Source: Bowdeniella nasicola
GTDB lineage: Bacteria > Actinomycetota > Actinomycetes > Actinomycetales > Actinomycetaceae
Assembly: GCA_030537895.1 (NCBI GenBank)
Contig: JAUNVA010000001.1
Span: 210,864 to 274,863, forward strand
Reading direction: 5' to 3'
DNA length: 64,000 nt
Shown: one piece after another, positions 7,185-16,039 of the stretch
Position numbering within the stretch: the stretch's first letter is position 1
How the letters are laid out: the number at the start of each line of letters is the position of its first letter
Made by a program: the position numbers and the translations under genes
The notes under the pieces: model-generated
Databases searched by the model: none
Seen by the model: the letters and a program-made list of their open reading frames with translations, nothing else
Told to the model about the DNA's origin: nothing

Positions 7185-7934
7185 CTAGGTGTAGTTCTCA
7201 GCCGCGAGGCGAGCGGCCCCCACGATTCCCGCCTGGTTGCGCAGCGCCGCCGGCACGATCGGGCAGCGCAACTCGAGGCGCGGTAGGAACTCCTCGTGGT
7301 GCTTCGAGACGCCCCCGCCCACAACGATGAGGTCGGGGGAGAAGAGGGTATCGAGGATGGAGTAGTAGCGCTGCAGTCGCGTTGCCCACGCCTTGAAGCT
7401 CAGGTTCTCCCGTTTGCGAGCCGCTGAGGAGGCCCACACCTCGGCGCTTTCACCGTCCAGGGGCAGGTGACCGAGCTCCGTGTTCGGCAGGAGCGTCCCG
7501 TTGAAGATGAAGGCGGAGCCGATTCCCGTGCCGAGGGTCGTAACGATGACGAGCCCCTCCTTGCCTCGCGCCGCGCCGTAGACGCTCTCCGCGTAGCCGG
7601 CGGCGTCGGCATCGTTCACGGCGAGGACGCGGTGGCCGAGCCGAGTCGAGAGCAGGTCGGGAACGTTCACGCCCTGCCAGGACTGGTCCAAATTCGCAAT
7701 GAAGCCCACCTCGCCGTGCTTAATGGGCGCGGGAAAGGTCACGCCGACCGGGTCGCCCTCCGCGAGTTGGGCTCCGGCCACGAGCTGCTCACACACCTGC
7801 GCGATCGCCTCGGGGGTTGAGGGCTGCGGGGTGGGGATCCGCGTGCGGGGTGCCGCAAAATCGCCGCTGTCAAGGTCGACGGGTGCGCCCTTGATGCCGG
7901 AGCCGCCAATGTCGATGCCGAACGCGATGGCCAT
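7185..7934 (-). CDS. ppgK: Polyphosphate glucokinase
   Basis: A 249-residue ROK-fold kinase starting [20 protein letters not shown] after AGGAG. Polyphosphate glucokinases of actinobacteria share the '[12 protein letters not shown]' phosphate loop, '[11 protein letters not shown]' with the catalytic aspartate, and '[20 protein letters not shown]' followed by 'ELGHLPL'; all are present. The enzyme phosphorylates glucose to glucose-6-phosphate using inorganic polyphosphate or ATP in the cytoplasm. It is ten bases downstream of map on the same strand and probably co-transcribed. A second, ATP-type ROK glucokinase lies at 48702-49640. Confidence 0.93.
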   Translation of the reverse strand: MAIAFGIDIGGSGIKGAPVDLDSGDFAAPRTRIPTPQPSTPEAIAQVCEQLVAGAQLAEGDPVGVTFPAPIKHGEVGFIANLDQSWQGVNVPDLLSTRLGHRVLAVNDADAAGYAESVYGAARGKEGLVIVTTLGTGIGSAFIFNGTLLPNTELGHLPLDGESAEVWASSAARKRENLSFKAWATRLQRYYSILDTLFSPDLIVVGGGVSKHHEEFLPRLELRCPIVPAALRNQAGIVGAARLAAENYT

Positions 7935-7944
7935 GTCTCTCCTG

Positions 7945-8820
7945 TTAGGGCAGCGTGAGGATGTCCGCGCCGTCTTCGGTCACGACGAGGGTGTGTTCGA
8001 ACTGGGCGGTGCGCGAGCCGTCGGCGGTGAGCACGGTCCACTCGTCGTCCCACTGGTAGGTCTCGGCCGCCCCGAGCGTCAGCATCGGCTCGATCGTGAA
8101 GACCATGCCAACCTCCATGACGTCGTCGTAGTCGGGCGCGGAATCGTAGTGCGGGATGATCAGGCCAGAGTGGAACGCCTCCCCAACGCCGTGCCCCGTG
8201 TATTCGCGCACCACCCCGTAGCCGAACCGGGCCGCGTACTTCTCGATGACCCGTCCGATGACGTTGACCTCGCGGCCGGGCTTCACGGCCTTGATGCCGC
8301 GTTCCATCGCCTTCTTCGTGCGTTCGACCAGCAGGCGGGCGTCCTCGTCGACATCGCCCACCAGGAACGTGCGGTTGGTGTCGCCGTGGACCCCATCCTT
8401 ATACGCCGTGATGTCGATGTTTACGATGTCGCCGTCCTTCAGCTCCGTGGTGTCGGGGATGCCGTGGCAGACGACCTCGTTGATGGAGGCACACAGGGAC
8501 TTCGGATAGCCCATATAGTGCAGGGTGGAGGGGTAGGCGTCGTGCGCGATCATGAACTCGTGGCCGATTCGGTCGAGTTCGTCGGTCGTGACACCGGGAC
8601 GAATCGCGGCACCCACCGCCTCCAGAGCGCGCGCCGCAATCTGGCCGGCCGCCCGGATCCGCTCGACCGTCTCCGCATCCTTGATATCCGAGGCCGTGAC
8701 CCGTTCGGGGCCGGTGCGGCCCACGTATTCGGGCCGAGCGATGTGCTCGGGGACGGTGCGAATCGGAGTCGGTTCGCCGGGTTTTAGCGGTCCGCGGGGG
8801 GCTCGATCGGTAGGGGTCAT
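7945..8820 (-). CDS. map: Methionine aminopeptidase, type I
   Basis: The 291-residue enzyme removes the initiator methionine from new proteins. All metal ligands are visible: '[22 protein letters not shown]' (two aspartates; split read), '[11 protein letters not shown]' (His), 'MVFTIEPML' (Glu) and '[11 protein letters not shown]' (Glu). The N-terminus has a ~40-residue proline-rich extension ([20 protein letters not shown]) of the kind that in actinobacterial MetAPs can bind SH3-like partners or the ribosome. The start ATG has TAGGAT exactly six bases upstream and no ribosome site, so the mRNA is probably leaderless. Confidence 0.95.
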   Translation of the reverse strand: MTPTDRAPRGPLKPGEPTPIRTVPEHIARPEYVGRTGPERVTASDIKDAETVERIRAAGQIAARALEAVGAAIRPGVTTDELDRIGHEFMIAHDAYPSTLHYMGYPKSLCASINEVVCHGIPDTTELKDGDIVNIDITAYKDGVHGDTNRTFLVGDVDEDARLLVERTKKAMERGIKAVKPGREVNVIGRVIEKYAARFGYGVVREYTGHGVGEAFHSGLIIPHYDSAPDYDDVMEVGMVFTIEPMLTLGAAETYQWDDEWTVLTADGSRTAQFEHTLVVTEDGADILTLP

Positions 8821-8826
8821 GACCCG

Positions 8827-8832
8827 ATCCTA
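8827..8832 (-). promoter_or_regulatory. -10 element TAGGAT for leaderless map
   Basis: On the minus strand TAGGAT is followed by CGGGTC and then ATG at 8820; there is no Shine-Dalgarno sequence. Confidence 0.5.
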
Positions 8833-8938
8833 AGCGTTTGACCACCCTCGATTCATCTCGGCACCTCAGCGTGCGCGGTGCCCCGGGCCGGAGCCGGGCC
8901 GGCTTAGGATAGGGAGAGCCGCACGGAAGCGAGGAGCC

Positions 8939-9139
8939 ATGGCCGAGGAGTACTACTACAACCTGGTGACCGGAGAGGTTGAAAAGGGCCGGGCTGCGAG
9001 CGCACACAATCGGATGGGCCCCTACTCGAGCCCGGAGGCCGCCCGCCACGCGATGGAGAAGGCCCAGGCGCGCAACGAATCCTGGGAAGAAGACGATGAG
9101 GCCTGGGATTTCTGGGAGGAGCGCGCCGACGACGAGTAG
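8939..9139 (+). CDS. Small conserved acidic actinobacterial protein (SPOR-like)
   Basis: This 66-residue protein (MAEEYYYNLVTGEVEKGRAA...) is preceded by GAGGAG. The aromatic start, 'TGEVE.G', 'RMGPYSSPEAARHAME' and the acidic Trp-rich tail (EEDDEAWDFWEER) match a small protein conserved in actinobacteria near map/panB/glnA2 and sometimes labelled SPOR-domain protein. It is divergent from map with TAGGAT around 8904 as a likely -10. Function unknown. Codon usage agrees with neighbours, which supports a real gene despite its size. Confidence 0.85.
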   Translation: MAEEYYYNLVTGEVEKGRAASAHNRMGPYSSPEAARHAMEKAQARNESWEEDDEAWDFWEERADDE

Positions 9140-9228
9140 GTCGCCGAGCGGATCCGCGCGACCCGGCGGCGGACCCGAGGAATGGCGGTGGGGCGCCGCG
9201 CGAGTCGAGGGTGCAGCCCGCGCTCCGG

Positions 9229-10131
9229 TTAGGAACTAAACGAGTGCTCCTCGTCGGGGAAGGTCCCCTCGGCGACCTCGTGCTTGTAGGCCCGGGCGGC
9301 GGCGTACAGCTCCGCACCGACCTGCCCGAACTGCTTGGCAAACCGTGGCGACCAGTCTGTCATGCCCGCCATATCGGTCCAGACGAGCACCTGGCCGTCG
9401 CACTGGACGCCCGCGCCGATCCCGATGGTGGGGATGGCGAGGACCTCGGTGATGCGGGCAGCCACCGGTGAGGGCATCATCTCCAGAACCAGCATGACGG
9501 CGCCCGCATCCTGCAGGGCGAAGGCATCATCGACGAGTATCTCGATGGCGTCCTCCTCGCGGCCCTGCACACGCTTGCCACCCAGCATGTTCTCCGACTG
9601 TGGGGTGAATCCCAGGTGGCCGACGACGGGGATCCCCGAGCGCGTGAGCAGCCGGACGTGCTCCGCAAGGTGGGCGCCGCCCTCGAACTTGACGGCGTGC
9701 GCACCGCCCTCCTTCAACATGCGTACCGCCGAGGCGAGGGCGAGCGTCGGGCTCGCCTCGTAGGACCCAAACGGTAGATCGGCGATCACCATCGCGCGCG
9801 TCGCCGCCCCTGATACGGCGCGCACGGCCGGCACCATCTCGTCGAGGGTCACGGGGATGGTCGAGTCGTAGCCGAACATGGTGTTGCCGATTGAGTCGCC
9901 GACGAGCAGCGTGTCGATGCCCGCCTCGTCAAAGATGCGGGCCGTCACCGCGTCGTAGGCGGTGAGCATCGAGATCCGCTCGCCGCGCTCCTTCCACGCC
10001 TTCAGGTGGTGCACCCGCACCCGGGACGGCACCGGCACCCCCTGTTTGCCATCCTTCGGTTGGCCCTGCCCGAGCGCGACCCCGAACGGCGGGGTGGCGG
10101 GGACGGGATTGCTCGGGCTTGGGCTGGTCAC
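9229..10131 (-). CDS. panB: 3-methyl-2-oxobutanoate hydroxymethyltransferase
   Basis: A 300-residue TIM-barrel enzyme making ketopantoate from 2-oxoisovalerate and methylene-tetrahydrofolate, the first step to pantothenate and CoA. Diagnostic stretches include 'ISMLTAYDAVTARIFDEAG', 'TLLVGDSIGNTMFGYDST', 'VIADLPFGSYE' and 'GAHAVKFEGGAHLAEHVRLL', then 'IPVVGHLGFTPQSENMLGG'; metal-binding Asp and Glu residues are in these blocks. There is a ~25-residue disordered N-terminus (SPSPSNPVPATPPFG). Its start overlaps the nadE stop by four bases (ATGA), so it is translationally coupled to nadE. No panC or panD lies in the window. Confidence 0.95.
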   Translation of the reverse strand: MTSPSPSNPVPATPPFGVALGQGQPKDGKQGVPVPSRVRVHHLKAWKERGERISMLTAYDAVTARIFDEAGIDTLLVGDSIGNTMFGYDSTIPVTLDEMVPAVRAVSGAATRAMVIADLPFGSYEASPTLALASAVRMLKEGGAHAVKFEGGAHLAEHVRLLTRSGIPVVGHLGFTPQSENMLGGKRVQGREEDAIEILVDDAFALQDAGAVMLVLEMMPSPVAARITEVLAIPTIGIGAGVQCDGQVLVWTDMAGMTDWSPRFAKQFGQVGAELYAAARAYKHEVAEGTFPDEEHSFSS

Positions 10132-11666
10132 TGCTCACTCCTGAAGGTGAAGGCGTTCACGACCGGGACGTTCCGGTCAATGCCGAACGTTACCCTGCTG
10201 ATCTTCGGCCCGAGGGCCAATTGCCCGCGCTTCCACTCGGCGCCCCGCACGAGCGCGATCACGCGATCGACGGTCTCGCCCTCGAAGCCGTCGCGCAGGA
10301 GTTGTTCGCGGCTCTTGCCCTCGTCGATGAAACCGGCGAGGATCGCGTCCAGCACGGGGTAGTCCGGCAGGGAGTCGGAGTCCTTCTGATCGGGGCGTAG
10401 TTCCGCCGAAGGGGGCTTGGTAATCGAGTTTTCCGGGATGGGTTTCGCCTCGCCGCGTTCGGCGGCGTGCGCATTGCGCCACCGTGCAAGCTCCCACACA
10501 AGCGTCTTGGGGACGTCCGCGATCGGCGCAAACCCACCGACGGAATCGCCGTAGATGGTCGAATACCCGACGGCGACCTCGGTGCGGTTTCCCGTGGCGA
10601 GCACGAGCGGGCCCTCGGAGTTCGAGATCGCCATGAGGATCTGGCCGCGGATGCGAGCCTGCAGGTTCTCTTCGGCGACGCCTGAGAGGTCCATCTCGGT
10701 CTCGAAGGCCGCAAACATTGGCGCGATCTCCTGGACGCGGTAATCCGCACCGATCCGTTCGGCACTGAGTTCCGCGTCCGAGCGCGAGTGCTCCGAAGAG
10801 TAGCGCGAGGGCATGGAGACACCGATGACATTGGCGCCGCCGATCGCATCCGCGGCGATGGTGGCGACGAGCGCCGAATCGATGCCGCCCGATAGTCCCA
10901 GTGCGACGCGCGTGAAGCCATTGGCCGCCAGGTAGTCGCGCAAACCCACCACGAGCGCCCGGTAGATGCGCTCGGCGAGGGGGGCGAGGGGTGCGGGATC
11001 GGCCGCGCAGATCACCTGGCCGTCGGAGTAGACATCGACAATGAGCACCTCGGGCGCGAAGTCCTCGGCTCGGCCCACCAGGTGCCCCCAACCGTCGCGT
11101 GCCTGGGCGCCGCCGTCGTAGACATAGGCGTCTGCGCCGCCCACGAGATTGGTGTACAGCACGGGCAGACCGGAGGTGAGAGTGAGGCTCGCGAGCAGGT
11201 GCTCGCGCTCGGTTTCGTGCCCTGTCCAAAATGGGCTTTGGTCGAGCACGATGACGGCGATGTGGTCGGGATCGATGGCCGGCACTGCGCTCTCCGCCCC
11301 GGCCCGCAGGGTGAGTGAGCCGGCGTCGGTCTCGAGCACTCCGTCGCTTACACCCATCTGACCGTCGAGCAGCTGCACGAAACCATCCCCGAGCGCGGGC
11401 TCGTGCAGGATCAGCATCGGGGCGTGCTCCAGGGAGGCGGCACGCTCGGCGAGCTCCAGCGTCGCGTCGGCGAGGGCGTCGGCGAAGTCATGCCGGTACT
11501 CGAGGTCGCGCAGGGCCGGACCGGCGAGCGCGCCGGTGGGGAAGATCACCAGGTCGGCGTTCTCGGCGCTCGCGGCGCGGGCGGCGGCGAGGATGGCATG
11601 CGCGTTGGCGGAAAAATCCCCGACGACGGGGTGAACTTGGGCGAGGGCGATGCGCACTGACGTCAT
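10128..11666 (-). CDS. nadE: NAD+ synthetase with a catalytically degenerate glutaminase domain
   Basis: Start placed at ATG 11666 (MTSVRIALAQVHPVVGD), the family N-terminus; an in-frame ATG at 11678 is possible. Residues ~1-240 have the nitrilase-type glutaminase fold, but catalytic residues are absent: 'FPTGALAG' (42-49) replaces FPE(M/L)ALTG, the Lys segment 'K..LPNYGVFDE' is gone, and 'VIVLDQSPFW' (138-147) replaces '..ICEDLW'. Residues ~250-512 are an intact NAD+ synthetase: 'LGLSGGIDSALVATIAADAI' (pyrophosphate loop), 'ATGNRTEVAVGYSTIYGDSVGG' (split) and 'KPPSAELRPDQKDSDSLPDY'. It should therefore depend on free ammonia. The usual glutamine-dependent enzyme is somewhat longer. Coupled to panB downstream. 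Confidence 0.9.
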   Translation of the reverse strand: MTSVRIALAQVHPVVGDFSANAHAILAAARAASAENADLVIFPTGALAGPALRDLEYRHDFADALADATLELAERAASLEHAPMLILHEPALGDGFVQLLDGQMGVSDGVLETDAGSLTLRAGAESAVPAIDPDHIAVIVLDQSPFWTGHETEREHLLASLTLTSGLPVLYTNLVGGADAYVYDGGAQARDGWGHLVGRAEDFAPEVLIVDVYSDGQVICAADPAPLAPLAERIYRALVVGLRDYLAANGFTRVALGLSGGIDSALVATIAADAIGGANVIGVSMPSRYSSEHSRSDAELSAERIGADYRVQEIAPMFAAFETEMDLSGVAEENLQARIRGQILMAISNSEGPLVLATGNRTEVAVGYSTIYGDSVGGFAPIADVPKTLVWELARWRNAHAAERGEAKPIPENSITKPPSAELRPDQKDSDSLPDYPVLDAILAGFIDEGKSREQLLRDGFEGETVDRVIALVRGAEWKRGQLALGPKISRVTFGIDRNVPVVNAFTFRSEQ

Positions 11667-11758
11667 ATCGCCCATCATGCCACCGGCCCGCTTTGGGGCG
11701 CCATGAGACGATAGAACGACCCGGGGATCCCGGCAGTGTCACCGAGGAAAGGCCAGCC

Positions 11759-13093
11759 ATGGACCGCCAGCAGGAATACGTCGTCCGAACGGTTGAAGAA
11801 CGTGACCTCCGTTTCATCCAGCTGTGGTTCACCGACGTGCTCGGCATCTTGAAATCCGTGACGATTGCGCCGGCAGAACTCCTGGGGGCGTTCGAGGAGG
11901 GCGTCGGCTTTGACGGCTCCGCTGTCGAAGGCCTCACCCGCGTGTTCGAGGCGGACATGCTCGCCCGTCCCGATGCCGCCACCTTCCAAGTCCTCTCCGG
12001 CTCCGAAGAGGGGCTCGCCCGCATGTTTTGCGACATCGTGACCCCTGACGGAGCGCCCGCCCGCGGCGATTCGCGTCAGGTGCTACGCCGTATGCTGTCA
12101 CGCGCCGCGGACGCGGGCCTCACGTTCTACACGCACCCCGAGATCGAGTTCTACCTCTTCGATGGTGATGCCTATGCGGCGCGCGGAGAACTCCTCCCCG
12201 TCGACCGGGACGGCTATTTCGAACACTCGACGACGACGATTGCGCGAGTTTTCCGCCGGGAGGCCGTCACGCGCTTGGAGGACATGGGGATTTCGGTGGA
12301 GTACACGCACCACGAGGGCGGGCCCGGCCAGCAGGAAATCGACCTGCGCTATGCCGATGCGTTGACAACGGCCGATAACATCCAGACGTTCAAGCAGGTG
12401 ATCCAAGAGCTAGCTGAGGAGCGGGGTGTGATCGCCACATTCATGCCCAAGCCCCTGGTAGCCGAGCCGGGTTCCGGTATGCACACGCACCTGTCACTCT
12501 TTGAAGGAGATCGCAACGCGTTCTTCGATCCGGCCGGCCCCTACCAGCTGTCGGTCACGGCCCGCCGTTTCATCGCGGGCCTCCTACACCACGCCCCTGA
12601 GACGACGGCGCTTACCTGTCAGCACGTGAACTCCTACAAGCGGCTGTGGGGTGGGGGAGAGGCACCTTCCTTTATTTGTTGGGGGCACAACAACCGATCG
12701 GCCCTCGTACGCGTCCCGCTCGCCAAGCCCGATAAGGCGCGTTCGGCGCGGGTGGAATATCGCTCCCTGGATCCGGCGGCGAACCCGTACTTGGCGTTCG
12801 CCGCCCTCCTTGCCGCAGGGCTGGCCGGTATCGAGGGAGAATACGAGCTGCCCGAGGGCGCCGAGGACGATGTCTGGATGCTCTCCGATGAGGAACGTCG
12901 CGCACTCGGTATCGCCCCGCTTCCCGCCTCCCTGCACCGCGCTGTCGAACTCCTGGAGCGCAGCGAGCTCATGGCCGCAACCCTTGGCGAAGACGCCTTT
13001 GACTTCGTGGCACGGAACAAGCACCAGGAATGGCAGGACTACCGGGCCCAGGTCACGCCGTTCGAACTCAAGCACTTCCTGCCCGTCACCTAG
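11759..13093 (+). CDS. glnA2: Glutamine synthetase, GlnA2-type
   Basis: The start is the ATG at 11759 (MDRQQEYVVRTVEERDLRF) after GGAAAGG; the open frame continues upstream but antisense to nadE. The 444 residues include 'GVGFDGSAVEG', 'THPEIEFYLFDGDAY', 'HHEGGPGQQEIDLRYADAL' and 'IATFMPKPLVAEPGSGMHTHLS' (split), and 'NSYKRL' of type I glutamine synthetase. Where GlnA1 carries the adenylylation tyrosine, this protein reads 'DDVWMLSDEER', so it cannot be controlled by GlnE at that site. In M. tuberculosis and Streptomyces GlnA2-type enzymes are accessory, some reported to act on polyamines, so the substrate may not be glutamate. Stop and the glnE start are adjacent (TAGATG). Confidence 0.92.
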   Translation: MDRQQEYVVRTVEERDLRFIQLWFTDVLGILKSVTIAPAELLGAFEEGVGFDGSAVEGLTRVFEADMLARPDAATFQVLSGSEEGLARMFCDIVTPDGAPARGDSRQVLRRMLSRAADAGLTFYTHPEIEFYLFDGDAYAARGELLPVDRDGYFEHSTTTIARVFRREAVTRLEDMGISVEYTHHEGGPGQQEIDLRYADALTTADNIQTFKQVIQELAEERGVIATFMPKPLVAEPGSGMHTHLSLFEGDRNAFFDPAGPYQLSVTARRFIAGLLHHAPETTALTCQHVNSYKRLWGGGEAPSFICWGHNNRSALVRVPLAKPDKARSARVEYRSLDPAANPYLAFAALLAAGLAGIEGEYELPEGAEDDVWMLSDEERRALGIAPLPASLHRAVELLERSELMAATLGEDAFDFVARNKHQEWQDYRAQVTPFELKHFLPVT

Positions 13094-16024
13094 ATGAATA
13101 CGCCCGCCGAATCTGCGCGTGCCGCGGCCCGCGCCGGCTTCGCCCGCTCCGGCCGCGTGGCGGCCCTCATCGAGGAATGTCACGCACTCGAGCTGACCCT
13201 TGAGATCACGGACTTCGCCGTGGCAGGAGACCCGGACGAAGCCCTCCTCGCCCTGCTCCGCCTTGCCGAAGCGCATCCTGATGCCACGCGCACCGTGTGT
13301 GCGGATCCCGAGGCCCGCGAGCGCCTCATCCGTGTGCTCGGTGCCTCGCGGGCAATGGGTGACGTCGCAATCCGCCACCCTGGCGTCCTCGCCCACCTGA
13401 CCGGTGACCCCGCAGCGCTCCTCGCGCGTCCCGTTGAGTCGAGCCTCGGTGGGGCTCACGATGGCCAGGAGTTGCGGGCACGCTACCGACAGGCGCTCTT
13501 CACGATCGCCGTCGCCGACCTCGCCCTCGCCGATGCGAGCCGGACCCCCGCCGTCATGCGAGCCATCAGTGAGCTGGTCGACGCGACCCTCCGCTCGGCC
13601 CTTGCGCTCGCGCGTGCCAGCCACCCGGAGTTCGACGACATTCCCCTGATCGTCGTCGCCATGGGAAAAAGTGGGGGCGGCGAACTGAACTACATCTCAG
13701 ATGTCGACCTCGTGTTCGTCACCGACTACGTCGAGGGACGCAATGAGGAGGAAGCCGTCGCGGGGGCCACGACCCTTGCACGCGCCTTAACGGAGTTGTG
13801 CGTTGCCTCCTTTTCTGGCGCCTCTGGGGAGCCGGGACTGTGGCCGATCGATACGAACCTGCGGCCGGAGGGCCGCGACGGCCCGCTCGTGCGCACTCTC
13901 GCCTCGCACGTGAACTACTACCGCCGATGGGCCGAATCCTGGGAATTCCAGGCATTGTTGAAGGCCCGTCCAGTCGCGGGTGAACAGGAGCTGGCAGACC
14001 GCTACCTCGAGCAGATTTGGCCCCTGGCGTTCACGGCCGTAGAACGGCCCGGTTTCGTCACCGACTCTCAGCAGATGCGCCGCCGCGTCGAAGCGTCCGT
14101 GGCGGGGGCCGAGGCAGACCGGCATATCAAACTTGGTAAGGGGGGCCTGCGCGATGTCGAGTTCACGGTGCAGCTTCTCCAACTCGTGCACGGACGCACC
14201 GACGAGAGCCTTCGGGTACGAGGCACCATCGAGGCTATCCACGCGCTACGCGACGGCGGATATGTGAGTCGCGAGAACGCTGGTGAGCTGATCTCCTCCT
14301 ACTGCCTGGAGCGCACGCTGGAGCACCGGATTCAACTGCACCGCATGCGTCGCGCCCACCTCCTGCCGCGCGCCGAAGCGGACCTGCGGCGGCTCGCACG
14401 GCTGCTCGAGGTGGAGGACGTGACGGCGCTGTGGTCGGCGGTGCGCCGGCGAGTGCGCTCACTGCATGAGTCCATCTTCTACCGCCCCCTACTGCCGGCG
14501 ACTGCACAGCTGAGCGCTGATGACGTGACGCTGCAGCCGGCGGCGGCCTCCGATCGTCTTGCTGCTATCGGATACCTCGACCCCAAGGGCGCCCTGCACC
14601 ACATCGCCGCTCTCACGACCGGTATTTCGCGTCGTGCCGCCATCCAGCGTCATCTCCTGCCCGTCATGTTGCAGTGGTTTGCCGATGGGCCAGACCCCGA
14701 CGGCGCCCTCCTCGCCTTTAGACGCCTATCGGACACGCTGGGGGAGACCCACTGGTATCTCAAACTGCTACGCGATGACAACGCGGTCGCCCACACGCTC
14801 GCCCAGGCGCTGTCGCGGTCGCGCTATATCGGTGAGGACGTGCCCGCCGTACCGAACGCTGTCACATGGCTTGCCGAGCGGGACGGGCTCGCGGCACGCA
14901 CCGCGAGCGACCTGCACGCCGAGGCGGAAGCCTATTTTTCGCGGCATGCCGAGGCAAGCGAACGGGCCCTCTATCTGCGCCTCATGCGCCGGCGTGAACT
15001 CCTGCGGGCCGCGTTTGCCGACGTGACGGAGGGTGTGCAAACCCACCGGGCGACGGCGATCACGGATATCACCGACGTCGCCCTCACTTGGGCGCTGCGG
15101 GCGGCCCGCGATGACTTTGCTACCGAGCATGGGAGGGAAGCGGACGCCCTGCCCGTCATCGTGGCGATGGGCCGCACAGGCGGGCGCGAAATGACGTACG
15201 CCTCCGATGCTGACTGCGTGATCATCTATGAGCCCACCGGACCGGAGGCGAGTGCCGACGCGACCTGGGTTGCCAACCGATGGCGCGCCTTGCTCGCCGA
15301 CGCTGACCAAGCCCCGGGCCTCGCCGTCGATCTCGCCTTGCGACCTGAAGGCAAGTCCGGTGCGGTCACGCGCACGCTCGATTCCTACCTCGACTACGTG
15401 TCCCGACGCGCGGAACCTTGGGAACGCCAAGCCCTGTTACGCGCCCGTCTCGTCACCCACCAGGGACTCCCGGCCGCGCGCGTCGCGCAGATCCGCGAAG
15501 CGATTGAGGCGGCACGCTACCCGGAGGGGGGACTCCCGGCCGCGGACCTGCGCCAGATTAGCCGCCTGAAAGCCCGCATGGAGGCCGAACGCCTCCCGAG
15601 GGGAGTGCCGGGCACGCGGCACGTGAAACTCGGAAAGGGGGGCCTCACGGACGTCGAATGGGCGGTCCAGATCCTCCAGCTGCGCTATGGCGCACAGCTG
15701 GCGGCCCTGCGCACGACGTCGACGGAGGAGGCTCTCGCCGCCGCACGGGACGCCGGTCTGCTCACCGGGGGCCAGGCCGCCGATCTGCATGCCGCATGGA
15801 CGATGGCCGGCGAGATCCGAGCGGCGGCGAGCCTCGCGCTGCGCCGGGGCGGTGCGACGGTCGACGTCCTGCCTGCCGACCCGCAGGAGCGTTCACTGAT
15901 CGCCCACCTGGTGGGACTCGGTTCACTTACGCTCTCGGATTTCGATGAGACCTGGCTGCGGCGCGCGCGGCGGGCCCGCGCAGTAGCCGAGGACCTGATC
16001 TATGGCGACACCCCGAGCCCATAG
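13094..16024 (+). CDS. glnE: Bifunctional glutamine synthetase adenylyltransferase/deadenylase
   Basis: A 976-residue protein that adds and removes AMP on glutamine synthetase. Two nucleotidyltransferase modules are clear: 'VVAMGKSGGGELNYISDVDLVFV' (split; residues ~185-205) and 'IVAMGRTGGREMTYASDADCVIIY' (split; ~690-715), each with the G-S/R and D-x-D metal motif, and each followed by a helical module containing 'HIKLGKGGLRDVEFTVQ' or 'HVKLGKGGLTDVEWAVQ'. The ATG follows the glnA2 stop with no gap and no ribosome site, so translation is coupled. Its target is presumably GlnA1, encoded convergently next door. Confidence 0.95.
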   Translation: MNTPAESARAAARAGFARSGRVAALIEECHALELTLEITDFAVAGDPDEALLALLRLAEAHPDATRTVCADPEARERLIRVLGASRAMGDVAIRHPGVLAHLTGDPAALLARPVESSLGGAHDGQELRARYRQALFTIAVADLALADASRTPAVMRAISELVDATLRSALALARASHPEFDDIPLIVVAMGKSGGGELNYISDVDLVFVTDYVEGRNEEEAVAGATTLARALTELCVASFSGASGEPGLWPIDTNLRPEGRDGPLVRTLASHVNYYRRWAESWEFQALLKARPVAGEQELADRYLEQIWPLAFTAVERPGFVTDSQQMRRRVEASVAGAEADRHIKLGKGGLRDVEFTVQLLQLVHGRTDESLRVRGTIEAIHALRDGGYVSRENAGELISSYCLERTLEHRIQLHRMRRAHLLPRAEADLRRLARLLEVEDVTALWSAVRRRVRSLHESIFYRPLLPATAQLSADDVTLQPAAASDRLAAIGYLDPKGALHHIAALTTGISRRAAIQRHLLPVMLQWFADGPDPDGALLAFRRLSDTLGETHWYLKLLRDDNAVAHTLAQALSRSRYIGEDVPAVPNAVTWLAERDGLAARTASDLHAEAEAYFSRHAEASERALYLRLMRRRELLRAAFADVTEGVQTHRATAITDITDVALTWALRAARDDFATEHGREADALPVIVAMGRTGGREMTYASDADCVIIYEPTGPEASADATWVANRWRALLADADQAPGLAVDLALRPEGKSGAVTRTLDSYLDYVSRRAEPWERQALLRARLVTHQGLPAARVAQIREAIEAARYPEGGLPAADLRQISRLKARMEAERLPRGVPGTRHVKLGKGGLTDVEWAVQILQLRYGAQLAALRTTSTEEALAAARDAGLLTGGQAADLHAAWTMAGEIRAAASLALRRGGATVDVLPADPQERSLIAHLVGLGSLTLSDFDETWLRRARRARAVAEDLIYGDTPSP

Positions 16025-16039
16025 CGTGGGGCGCCTTTT

